A stretch of DNA of 64,000 nt from NCBI RefSeq assembly GCF_024666525.1, contig NZ_CP088294.1:4092001-4156000 (forward strand). The letters are read 5' to 3'. Below, piece by piece: positions 20,043-28,069 of the stretch (positions within the stretch are counted from its first letter, which is position 1; each line of letters starts with the position of its first letter). The notes beneath the pieces are model-generated. The model saw nothing but the letters and a program-made list of their open reading frames with translations. It ran no database searches and was not told where the DNA came from. The stretch comes from Pseudomonas sp. J452. GTDB lineage: Bacteria; Pseudomonadota; Gammaproteobacteria; Pseudomonadales; Pseudomonadaceae. The position numbers and the translations under genes are program-made.

Positions 20043-20242
20043 GGATTCCTCGTTACTCTCCGGTGAATAAGAATGTCGCCAAGTCGAGCCTGGCCGGTGA
20101 TGCAGGTCGGCCGGAACCGACGGTCAGCCCATACGGCGAACGCAAAACCGCCCGTATCTTGACCGCAACGCCTTTTTCGGTCAACACGAAAAACCGCCCT
20201 TCCATCCGCCGCCAAGCCTTGTCCTGCCGGGGTTTAACAAAA

Positions 20243-20260
20243 TTCAAACAAACGTTTGTA
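20243..20260. promoter_or_regulatory. Predicted PsrA operator
   Basis: The sequence ttcaaacaaacgtttgta contains CAAAC-N4-GTTTG and an inner perfect palindrome caaacgtttg. This matches the G/CAAAC-N(2-4)-GTTTG/C consensus known for PsrA, the TetR-family fatty-acid-responsive regulator of Pseudomonas. It ends one base before the -35 hexamer of the ETF-QO promoter. Control of etf genes by PsrA fits their role in beta-oxidation; the assignment is by motif and context only. Confidence 0.65.
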
Positions 20261-20289
20261 TTGGACGTGCCCGAGGCTGTAGATATAAT
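20261..20289 (+). promoter_or_regulatory. Sigma-70 promoter of ETF-QO
   Basis: -35 TTGGAC (20261-20266), 17-nt spacer, perfect -10 TATAAT (20284-20289). Transcription would begin near 20296, about 70 nt before the GTG start of the ETF-QO gene. Confidence 0.8.
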
Positions 20290-20367
20290 GCCCACGCGCA
20301 GGCCAGAGAAAGCCTAGCCCCAAAGCAAAAATCAATAACACCGAAGAGCCTTGAGTAGGAGATTTCT

Positions 20368-22032
20368 GTGGAACGCGAATTTATGGAATTCGACGTCGTC
20401 ATCGTCGGTGCCGGCCCGTCCGGTCTGTCCGCCGCCTGCCGACTGAAGCAGAAGGCCGCCGACGCCGGCAAAGAGATCAGCGTCTGCGTGGTCGAGAAGG
20501 GCTCCGAAGTCGGCGCTCACATCCTCTCCGGCGCGGTGTTCGAGCCGCGCGCGCTGAACGAGCTGTTCCCCAACTGGCAGGAGCTCGGCGCCCCGCTGAA
20601 CACGCCGGTCAAGCGCGACGACATCTACATGCTGAAGAGCGCCGAAGGCGCTATCAAAGTCCCCGACCTGTTCGTGCCGAAGACCATGCACAACGAGGGC
20701 AACTACATCATCTCCCTGGGCAACCTGTGCCGCTGGCTGGCCCAGCAGGCCGAGGCCCTGGGCGTCGAGATCTACCCGGGCTTCGCCGCCCAGGAAGCGC
20801 TGATCGACGAAAATGGCGTGGTGCGCGGCATCGTCACCGGTGACCTGGGTGTCGACCGCGAAGGCCATCCGAAGGAAGGCTACTACACCCCCGGCATGGA
20901 ACTGCGTGGCAAGTACACCCTGTTCGCCGAAGGCTGCCGTGGCCATATCGGCAAGCAACTGATCCAGAAGTACAACCTGGACAGCGAAGCCGATGCCCAG
21001 CACTACGGCATCGGCATCAAGGAAATCTGGGACATCGACCCGGCCAAACACGAGCAGGGCCTGGTGGTGCACACCGCCGGCTGGCCGCTGGACGTGGTCG
21101 GCACCGAGAACACCGGTGGCTCCTTCCTCTATCACCTGGAAAACAACCAGGTGGTGGTCGGCCTGATCGTCGACCTGTCCTACGGCAACCCTTACCTGTC
21201 GCCGTTCGACGAGTTCCAGCGTTACAAGCACCACCCGGTGATCAAGCAGTACCTGGAAGGCGGCAAGCGCGTGGCCTATGGCGCTCGCGCCATCTGCAAA
21301 GGCGGCCTGAACTCGCTGCCGAAGATGGTCTTCCCGGGCGGCGCCCTGATCGGTTGCGATCTCGGCACCCTGAACTTCGCCAAGATCAAGGGCAGCCACA
21401 CCGCCATGAAGTCCGGCATGCTGGCTGCAGAAGCGGTAGCCGACGTGCTGCTGGCCGACGGTCAGGGCGGCGACCTGCTGAATGGCTACGTCGATGGCTT
21501 CAAGGCCAGCTGGCTGTACGACGAGCTGTTCCGCAGCCGTAACTTCGGCCCGGCCCTGCACAAGTTCGGCCCGCTGATCGGTGGTGGCATCAACTGGCTG
21601 GACCAGAACATCTTCGGTGGCAAGATCCCCTTCACCCTGCACGACACCAAGCCGGACTATGCCTGCCTGAAGCCCGCTGCAGAATCGAAGCGTATCGACT
21701 ATCCGAAGCCGGACGGCAAGCTGAGCTTCGACAAACTTTCCTCGGTGTTCCTCTCCAACACCAACCACGAGGAAGAGCAGCCTTGCCACCTGAAACTGGC
21801 CGACGCCAGTATTCCGCTGAGCAAGAACCTGCCGCTGTACGACGAGCCGGCACAGCGTTACTGCCCGGCTGGCGTGTACGAGATCGTCACCCAGGAAGAC
21901 GGCGAGAAGAAGTTCCAGATCAACGCGCAGAACTGTGTGCACTGCAAGACCTGTGACATCAAGGACCCGGCCCAGAACATCACCTGGATCGCTCCGGAAG
22001 GCACTGGCGGCCCGAACTACCCCAACATGTAA
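20368..22032 (+). CDS. Electron transfer flavoprotein-ubiquinone oxidoreductase
   Basis: 554 aa, full length. The N-terminal FAD motif is VIVGAGPSGLSAACRLKQ and the C-terminal 4Fe-4S region is CVHCKTCDIKDP, with an upstream cysteine in RYCPAGVYE. This membrane-associated enzyme oxidises reduced ETF and reduces ubiquinone, linking beta-oxidation to the respiratory chain. GTG 20368 is the start: TAGGAG lies 6 nt upstream, much better than the context of the ATG at 20383. It is divergent from etfBA. Confidence 0.96.
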   Translation: MEREFMEFDVVIVGAGPSGLSAACRLKQKAADAGKEISVCVVEKGSEVGAHILSGAVFEPRALNELFPNWQELGAPLNTPVKRDDIYMLKSAEGAIKVPDLFVPKTMHNEGNYIISLGNLCRWLAQQAEALGVEIYPGFAAQEALIDENGVVRGIVTGDLGVDREGHPKEGYYTPGMELRGKYTLFAEGCRGHIGKQLIQKYNLDSEADAQHYGIGIKEIWDIDPAKHEQGLVVHTAGWPLDVVGTENTGGSFLYHLENNQVVVGLIVDLSYGNPYLSPFDEFQRYKHHPVIKQYLEGGKRVAYGARAICKGGLNSLPKMVFPGGALIGCDLGTLNFAKIKGSHTAMKSGMLAAEAVADVLLADGQGGDLLNGYVDGFKASWLYDELFRSRNFGPALHKFGPLIGGGINWLDQNIFGGKIPFTLHDTKPDYACLKPAAESKRIDYPKPDGKLSFDKLSSVFLSNTNHEEEQPCHLKLADASIPLSKNLPLYDEPAQRYCPAGVYEIVTQEDGEKKFQINAQNCVHCKTCDIKDPAQNITWIAPEGTGGPNYPNM

Positions 22033-22050
22033 TTCGAGCCGTAGTGAAAG

Positions 22051-22073
22051 AGCCGCCGCGAGGCGGCTTTTTC
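22051..22073 (+). terminator. Terminator of ETF-QO
   Basis: 7-bp GC stem (agccgcc / ggcggct, loop gcga) followed by a T-rich tail, 18 nt after the stop codon. Confidence 0.9.
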
Positions 22074-22642
22074 TTGCCTGCGATTTGGTGCGCACCGATA
22101 TGCCCCTCGCCCGCCATCCGGCAGCGGCAAGCGTGCTGGATAGACGCATACCATCCATGGCGTTAGAGGGTGCGCCGTATGCATTTGATGGCTCCGAGGA
22201 CACCCTGCCGAGCTGATTGCCGAGCGGGCTGATGGTTTGGGTTTCGCCCACCCGCACGAGTCACTTTCCCTTGCTCGCACAAGAGAAAGTAACCAAAGAG
22301 AAGTGCGCCCCGGCATCCGGCCCTGCGCTTCGCTCCAGGTTCCCTCCCTCCGGCGCTGCTCCGGGGGCCGGCTTACAAGGGCCATCCATGGCCCTTTAAG
22401 CCTCTCGCCGCATCCCTGCGCTGCGCTCGCCCTGCGGGCCAACCTACGGCTGTTACTCCGCTTCGCTACGTTTCGGCCTCCTGACGGGGACTCGGGCTCC
22501 GAGCTGCTTGATGGCTCTTTTTCTTGCCGCTACGCGGATTTGCTTTCCACCCTGCAAACCATGGAGCTGCACACCACACGCTAGTGGTACATCGCCAACA
22601 AAAAGGGCTCCCGAAGGAGCCCTCTTGTACAGCGCTACAAGA
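22074..22642. repeat. Long non-coding region resembling a dispersed Pseudomonas repeat
   Basis: About 570 nt with no credible gene. It includes an imperfect 14-bp hairpin (22260-22273 with 22280-22293, arms gtcactttcccttg and caagagaaagtaac), followed by GC-rich text with phrases such as cctccggcgctgctccggg and cgctacgtttcggcctcctg. I recall very similar blocks scattered between genes of many Pseudomonas genomes, where they produce spurious predicted proteins. Just before the transporter stop there is also a short hairpin, ggctcccgaaggagcc (22607-22622). The repeat assignment is by memory. Confidence 0.5.
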
Positions 22643-25030
22643 TCAGTGCGCGAACAGCGAACCACCGACCTTGCCGGCGAGTTTCTCCGGTTTGATCAGG
22701 AAGCGCGCCAGGGCTGGCAGCAGCCACAGGGCACCGAACATGTTCCACAGCAGCATGAAGGTCAGCATCAGACCCATGTCGGCCTGGAACTTGATCGCCG
22801 AGAAGATCCAGGTCACCACACCGATGGCCAGGCACAGACCGGTGAACAGTACGGCCTTACCGGTGGACTTCAGGGTCTGGTAGTAGGCTTCCTGCAGGGT
22901 CATGCCGGCACGCAGGAAACTCTCCAGGCGGCTGTAGATGTAGATGCCGTAGTCGACACCGATACCCACACCCAGCGCGATCACCGGCAGGGTCGCCACC
23001 TTCACACCGATACCCAGCCAGGCCATCAGGGCGTTACCCAGGATGGAGGTGAGGATCAGCGGCAGGATGATGCACAGCATGGCGCCAAACGAACGGAAGG
23101 TGATCAGACACATCACCGCCACGCAGACGTACACCAGCACCAGGATGATCAGCTCGGACTTGGCGATGACCTCGTTGGTTGCCGCCTCGATACCGGCGTT
23201 ACCGGCTGCCAGGATGAACTCCAGGCCGTCCTTGTTGTGCTCCTTGGCGAACTCCTGAGCCACGCCCACGGCGCGCTTGAGGGTTTCCGCCTTGTGGTCG
23301 TTGAGGAACACCAGCACCGGCGCCAGCGAGCAATCGGCGTTGTACAGGCCATCGGCACGCGCGATGGAGTTGTTCAGCACGTCCGGGTTGCGCGACAGGG
23401 TTTCCCATTTCAGGTTGCCCTCGTTCATGCCCTTGATCACCTGCTTGGACACGCTGACCATGGAAATGGCCGACTGCACGCCCTCGGTGTTCTCCATGCG
23501 CCACATCAGCTCATCCATCGGCGCCAGGGTGCCGTGGGTCGAGCAGCCTTCGTTCGGCGTCTTAACCATCACCACCAGTACGTCGGAACTGGTCGAATAG
23601 TTGCTGATGATGAAGTTGTTGTCCTGGTTGTAACGCGAGTCCGAACGCAGTTCCGGCGCACCCTGATCGAGGTCACCGATCTGCAGGTTGGCCTTCTGGT
23701 ACCAGAAGCCACCAATACCCGCCGTCAGCGCGATGACTACCGAGATCGGCGCCACCACCGGATGGGCGAAGTTGGACAGCAGGCGCCAGAACGGATGCTC
23801 GCGGCAGGCGTCCTTCTTGCTGCGCTCGACCGCCTTCTTGCTGATACCGATGTAGGAAATCGCTACCGGCAGCAGAATCAGGTTGGTGAAGACGATCACG
23901 CCGACACCGATGGAAGCGCCAATGGCCAGCTCGCGGATTACGCCGATATCGATCACCAGCAGGGTGATGAAGCCGACGGCGTCCACCAGGATGGCAATCA
24001 TCCCCGGCAGGAACAGCTGGCGGAACGTACGACGTGCGGCGGTCAGGGCGTTGTCCGCATCACTCGATTGCAGGGCGATACCGTTGATCTTCTGCACGCC
24101 ATGGGAAATACCGATGGCGAAGATCAGGAACGGCACCAGCATCGAGTAGGGGTCGAGACCGAAGCCGACCAGGTGCATCAGGCCCAGCTGCCAGATCACC
24201 GCGATCAGGGTGGTCGAGACCACCGAGATGGTGGAACGGATACACCAGCTGAACCAGTACAGCAGGACCAGGGTGATGACCAGGGCGATACCGAAGAACG
24301 CCACGACCATGATCAGGCCATCGATCAGGTCACCGACCTTCTTGGCAAAACCGACAATGTGGATCTGCACATTGGGGTTCTGTGCCTGGAACTTGGTGCG
24401 GATCTTGTCTTCCAGCTCGTGGGAGAACTGGCGATAGTCGAGCTTGAGCAGCTCGCTCTGGTTTTCCGGGTTCGGGTAGGACTCCAGCAGCGGCACATCG
24501 ACGATGCTGGACTTGAAGTTGTTCGCCACCAGGCGACCGACCTGACCGGACTTGAGCACGTTGCCGCGCAACTCTTCCAGGCTCTGCGGCGAACCGTCGT
24601 AGGTCTGCGGGATCACTTCGCCGCCATCGAAGCCCTCTTCGGTCACCTCGGTCCAGCGCACGCTGGGACTCCACAGCGACTTCAAGCCGGAACGATCGAC
24701 GCCGGAGATGTAGAACACCTCGTCATGGATCTGCTTGAGCGTCTCCATGTATTCCTTGCTGAAGATGTCACCATCCTTGGCTTCCACGGAAATACGCACG
24801 GTATTACCGAGGTTGGCCAGGTCGTTGCGGTGCTCCATCATCTTCTGGATGAAGGGGTGATCCAGCGGAATCATCTTCTCGAAACTGGTCGAGGGACGAA
24901 TCATCGAGGCCTGCCAGAGCAGGAGCGCAGTGACCAGCAGACAGAGCGTGATCACTATCGGCCGGTTGTTGAAAATCAGGCGTTCCAGAAAGGTTGCCTT
25001 GTCCTGGTGATGGTTACTCATCGTACTCAT
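22643..25030 (-). CDS. RND/MMPL-family inner-membrane transporter
   Basis: 795 aa with the RND layout: one N-terminal transmembrane helix, a large periplasmic loop, a block of five or six helices (about 245-405), a second periplasmic loop, and a second helix block near the C-terminus (about 620-780). It is shorter than tripartite drug pumps (about 1,030 aa) and resembles the MMPL/HpnN group that moves lipids or hydrophobic molecules. Conserved-looking acidic residues lie in the GVGIGVDYGIYIYSR helix. Starts at 25030 or at the second ATG, 25021, are both possible; AGGG is 1 nt from the first and 10 nt from the second. It follows the YCF48 gene by 17 nt. Confidence 0.88.
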   Translation of the reverse strand: MSTMSNHHQDKATFLERLIFNNRPIVITLCLLVTALLLWQASMIRPSTSFEKMIPLDHPFIQKMMEHRNDLANLGNTVRISVEAKDGDIFSKEYMETLKQIHDEVFYISGVDRSGLKSLWSPSVRWTEVTEEGFDGGEVIPQTYDGSPQSLEELRGNVLKSGQVGRLVANNFKSSIVDVPLLESYPNPENQSELLKLDYRQFSHELEDKIRTKFQAQNPNVQIHIVGFAKKVGDLIDGLIMVVAFFGIALVITLVLLYWFSWCIRSTISVVSTTLIAVIWQLGLMHLVGFGLDPYSMLVPFLIFAIGISHGVQKINGIALQSSDADNALTAARRTFRQLFLPGMIAILVDAVGFITLLVIDIGVIRELAIGASIGVGVIVFTNLILLPVAISYIGISKKAVERSKKDACREHPFWRLLSNFAHPVVAPISVVIALTAGIGGFWYQKANLQIGDLDQGAPELRSDSRYNQDNNFIISNYSTSSDVLVVMVKTPNEGCSTHGTLAPMDELMWRMENTEGVQSAISMVSVSKQVIKGMNEGNLKWETLSRNPDVLNNSIARADGLYNADCSLAPVLVFLNDHKAETLKRAVGVAQEFAKEHNKDGLEFILAAGNAGIEAATNEVIAKSELIILVLVYVCVAVMCLITFRSFGAMLCIILPLILTSILGNALMAWLGIGVKVATLPVIALGVGIGVDYGIYIYSRLESFLRAGMTLQEAYYQTLKSTGKAVLFTGLCLAIGVVTWIFSAIKFQADMGLMLTFMLLWNMFGALWLLPALARFLIKPEKLAGKVGGSLFAH

Positions 25031-25047
25031 ACCCTAAAAAGCCCGGC

Positions 25048-26127
25048 TTATTGTTGTTGGCCCGCTGTGGCGCCATTCTCTGTCGCGAGCAGCGCGCCAC
25101 CTTGACCGACGAGGACCAGGTTGCCTGCCGCATCATCCGTCACACCGGCCAGCGAGGCACGATCGGAACGGTTGACCACGGAGAAGCTGCGCCCGGCATC
25201 CGTGCTCTTCAGCACGCTGCCACCATGCCCAACGATGACCACGGAGCCATCCTTGAGCAGGCTGCTGCCAGCCAGACCGAATTCCAGCACGCCGGAGTCG
25301 GAGCGCAGCTGCAGGGCTTGCCAGGTATTACCGAAGTCGGCCGAGCGGAACAGATTGCCACGCAGGCCATAGACCAGCAGGGTGTTCGGGCTGGTCGTGC
25401 CTTGCGCGCCAAACAGCGAACCTTCATACGGGCCGGTCACGCGTTCCCAGGTCTGCCCCCAGTCGGCGGAGCGGAACATGCTGCCCTGCTCGCCCACCAC
25501 GAACAGGCCGGCATCCTTGACGGCGGCAATGCCGTTCAGGTGATAGCCGTCTTCGTTGTCCAGGCGATCACTGACATCGTTCCAGGTCTTGCCGGCATCG
25601 CTGGTTTCCAGCAACGCACCATAGGCACCCACGGCATAGCCACGGTTCTCATCCTGGAACCAGATATCCAGCAACGGCGCTTCACGCTCGAGGTCTTCGT
25701 GCTGCAGGGTCCAGTTGGCACCACCGTCGGTGGTCGCGAGGATCTGCGCATCGTGACCGACGGCCCAGCCTTTCTTGTCATCGACAAAGAACACACCGGT
25801 GAGCATCTGCCGGGACGGCACACGGGCCTGCACCCAGTTGCGTCCGGAGTCGTCGGAAAACAGGATATGACCACGATCACCTACCGCCACCAGACGCTTG
25901 CCGGCATGGGCGATGTCCAGCAGCAGGCTGCTGACAGCCTTGGGCGATTCGATGGAGAACACCGCCGAAGCTTCCGCTGCGACGGCCTGCATAGGTGCGG
26001 TCAACGCCAGAGCGGAGACGACACCGAGCAAAGACAAAGCCTTTGCCAGCGGTGATAGAAGACGGTTGGAAACCTGAACGGAGTGCAGGTTGCCGGAGCG
26101 GGTGGGCCGCAGAGCGGGCTCACGCAT
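25048..26127 (-). CDS. YCF48-type beta-propeller protein, periplasmic
   Basis: 359 aa. The basic N-terminal region is followed by a hydrophobic helix ending TAPMQAVAAEA, a Sec signal. The mature protein has six Asp-box repeats of the S/T-x-D-x-G-x-x-W/F type (SDDSGRNW, TTDGGANW, TSDAGKTW, SADWGQTW, SADFGNTW, STDAGRSF), so a sialidase-like or YCF48 propeller is near certain. YCF48/HCF136 is known as a photosystem II assembly factor in phototrophs; in this non-phototroph it more likely acts as a scaffold for the adjacent transporter. ATG 26127 is chosen because GGGGA stands 6 nt upstream. Confidence 0.88.
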   Translation of the reverse strand: MREPALRPTRSGNLHSVQVSNRLLSPLAKALSLLGVVSALALTAPMQAVAAEASAVFSIESPKAVSSLLLDIAHAGKRLVAVGDRGHILFSDDSGRNWVQARVPSRQMLTGVFFVDDKKGWAVGHDAQILATTDGGANWTLQHEDLEREAPLLDIWFQDENRGYAVGAYGALLETSDAGKTWNDVSDRLDNEDGYHLNGIAAVKDAGLFVVGEQGSMFRSADWGQTWERVTGPYEGSLFGAQGTTSPNTLLVYGLRGNLFRSADFGNTWQALQLRSDSGVLEFGLAGSSLLKDGSVVIVGHGGSVLKSTDAGRSFSVVNRSDRASLAGVTDDAAGNLVLVGQGGALLATENGATAGQQQ

Positions 26128-26280
26128 AAAACTTCCCCCTTTATTCTTATAGGTGGGTGCATGCCTTATTGGCAGACCCCGCATGCTATACGGCTTTGGA
26201 AAAATCTGACAATCGGCGTGACGTTATGTTTTGTTAAGCGCCCTGCCCCGCGCCTCTGCGCAGTTCCGCAGCTTATATGA

Positions 26281-26310
26281 CAAAGGCCGCTACAACTGTA
26301 GCGGCCTTTG
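26281..26310. terminator. Strong hairpin between DUF1329 copy A and the YCF48 gene
   Basis: Near-perfect 14-bp stem (caaaggccgctaca with tgtagcggcctttg) and a minimal loop, 16 nt after the DUF1329 stop on the minus strand. The short T-tract suggests termination or strong attenuation before the YCF48-RND pair. Confidence 0.75.
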
Positions 26311-26326
26311 TGCCTGCCGTGGATGT

Positions 26327-27685
26327 TCAACGCGTACCGAGGCGCCGCAGGGTTGCCACCGAGAAGTGACTGGCTTGCGGCGTGGGCTGACTGAAGTCAC
26401 TGGTGCCGCGCTCTTCGTTATCCAGGTTCTGCACGTAATAGCGCCCGGATTGCAGATCATGGAACACATCCAGCGCCGACCAGGTGGTCGGCAACTCGTA
26501 GTAGTTCTTCAGATAGGCCAGCGAGACGCGCCACAGTTCGCCGCGACTGTCGTACTGGTCGACGGCGGCGGCCTGCCAGCTGTCCTCGTCGAGGTACAGA
26601 GTCCGCTTGCCATACACATGGCGGGCGCCCGCCTTCAGCTTGCCCTCGACCACCCAGACCCGGTGCAACTCGTAACGGGTGTACTGCGGATTGAGATGAC
26701 CCGGCTTGATCAGCTGCTCGTACTTCACCTGTGGGCTGGACAGTCGGTAGTTGTTGTACGGAATGTAGATCTCGCGCTTGCCCAGCAACTGCCAGTCGTA
26801 ACGATCCGGCGAGCCGTTGAACATATCCTTGTCGTCGGCGGTCATCAGGTTGTCGGCGGTGGTCAGCGGGGTGTCATACGCCACGTTCGGCGCCCGCCGC
26901 ACGCGCCGCTGACCGGCGGCATAGGCCCAGGCCTGACGCGCCTGAGTGACCTGATCCAGGGTCTCATGCACCAGCAAAGCGCCACCGGCCAGACGCGCCG
27001 GCGCCTTGGTCTCTGCCATGTAATAGAACAGCAGATTGTCCAGATCGGCGACCGAGCCGTTCTGCAGGTAGTAATTGAACAACGCCTCCTGGCGCACGGT
27101 CACCAGGCCGTAGCTGCCGTTGCGCTGCACGCTGGCATCCGAGGACTGACGCACCGCATAGGTGCCGCGATAACGCGCGATATGGTTCCACAGCGCTTCG
27201 ACGCCATTCTGGGCAATCGGAAAGGGAATGCCGCCGTAAGCGCCGGAGAAACCGTTGCCGTCCTTCAACAGGGTGGCTGCGCTGGCGTTCTTGCGCGTGT
27301 TGTCATACACCCACTGCGGCGCCGACGCAGTGCGGCGGCTCGGGTAGACCGGAATCTGGAAGCTGTCCGGATAAGCCTTGAACAGGGCGATCTGGCCCGC
27401 GGTCAGATTAGCCTTGTACTGTTCCAGATTGGCCTGGGTGATGGTGAACAGCGGCTTATCGTCCGCAAACGGATCGACATGGTGCTGCCCGGCGCCGGCG
27501 TAACTGGCCGGCGGCTGGGTAATGCCACCGTTCCAGGCGGGGATGGTGCCTGCGGCATTCGCTGCCTTCTCGCCACCCAGCGGCATCAAGCTGACCCCAA
27601 GCTTGTCCGCTTCCTGCGGCGACACGGCCGCCATGACATTCGACAGGCACACCAGCAGGCCCGCCGCGAAAATTCCTTTCAACAT
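26327..27685 (-). CDS. DUF1329 protein (copy A)
   Basis: 452 aa. Signal peptide MLKGIFAAGLLVCLSNVMA, then a full DUF1329 domain with motifs such as NAAGTIPAW, HHVDPF, DKPLFTIT, PDSFQ, GGIPFPI, GVEALWNH, GQRRVRRAP, YIPYNNY and LYLDEDSWQ. To my knowledge DUF1329 is related to the LolA/LolB lipoprotein-carrier fold, so a periplasmic or outer-membrane lipid-binding role is likely. It is about two-thirds identical by eye to the copy at 28070-29440. GGGAG lies 7 nt before the ATG. Hairpins on both sides suggest an independent transcript or differential expression. Confidence 0.88.
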   Translation of the reverse strand: MLKGIFAAGLLVCLSNVMAAVSPQEADKLGVSLMPLGGEKAANAAGTIPAWNGGITQPPASYAGAGQHHVDPFADDKPLFTITQANLEQYKANLTAGQIALFKAYPDSFQIPVYPSRRTASAPQWVYDNTRKNASAATLLKDGNGFSGAYGGIPFPIAQNGVEALWNHIARYRGTYAVRQSSDASVQRNGSYGLVTVRQEALFNYYLQNGSVADLDNLLFYYMAETKAPARLAGGALLVHETLDQVTQARQAWAYAAGQRRVRRAPNVAYDTPLTTADNLMTADDKDMFNGSPDRYDWQLLGKREIYIPYNNYRLSSPQVKYEQLIKPGHLNPQYTRYELHRVWVVEGKLKAGARHVYGKRTLYLDEDSWQAAAVDQYDSRGELWRVSLAYLKNYYELPTTWSALDVFHDLQSGRYYVQNLDNEERGTSDFSQPTPQASHFSVATLRRLGTR

Positions 27686-28069
27686 TCCGTTGCTCCCTTC
27701 GTTCAGGCCAGCTGAGCCAGCCGCTTCTACTCATCACCGCCAGGCTGCGGCGGAAAAACCCATGCGTTCCGGAAAACCTGCCGCGCTACAAGGCGCGCGC
27801 ATGGTACAGGGCATGGTCGGTGATGACCCAGTGACAAGCTGGCAACCTGCCAGCTCGACCGCGGCGCAGTTAAGCAGATTGGCAGCGGCAAAAGCGCCGA
27901 GCAGCGCACGCGCAAAGGCAGCGACCAGAAGGTCCGAAACAGGCTGTTAGGTCAGGAGGAAAAATGTCGGCACGGTCACAGACCGTGCCGCAAAGGGCCA
28001 CTCGAACGAGCGGCCGGAGTAGCACGTGGACGCGACGCAGGCCAGGCCTGCGCCGGAGGGCAGGAAAAC
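27686..28069. other. Intergenic region between the two DUF1329 copies
   Basis: 384 nt without a gene; the two paralogues are read on the minus strand on either side. It contains the terminator of copy B (27957-27990) and, closer to 27686, presumably a promoter for copy A. No exact repeat of coding sequence is seen, so the duplication is not recent. Confidence 0.55.
27957..27990 (-). terminator. Terminator after DUF1329 copy B
   Basis: Perfect 10-bp stem (cggcacggtc 27968-27977 with gaccgtgccg 27981-27990, loop aca), followed on the minus strand by ACATTTTT. Confidence 0.85.

Larger units (their letters stand above)
20043..20367. other. Divergent promoter region of etfBA and ETF-QO
   Basis: 325 nt without a credible gene. 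It holds the plus-strand promoter and PsrA-like site listed separately. On the minus strand a possible -35/-10 pair for etfB (TTGACC, then AAGATA about 18 nt on) is visible in the 20145-20175 area, but it is weak. Confidence 0.6.

Noticed and set aside
18342..20066. Long plus-strand frame of 574 codons opposite etfAB
   Set aside because: It is the antisense shadow of two conserved genes; its protein is Gln/His/Gly-rich with no motif, typical of reversed GC-rich coding DNA.
20332..22257. Minus-strand frame opposite ETF-QO
   Set aside because: Antisense shadow of a highly conserved enzyme gene.
22237..22584. 115-codon plus-strand frame in the repeat region
   Set aside because: Resembles spurious translations of dispersed repeats; no ribosome binding site and no domain.
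22508..25105. Long plus-strand frame of 865 codons opposite the RND transporter
   Set aside because: Antisense shadow; low-complexity His/Gln/Asp-rich translation and no ribosome binding site, while the minus strand encodes a clear membrane transporter.
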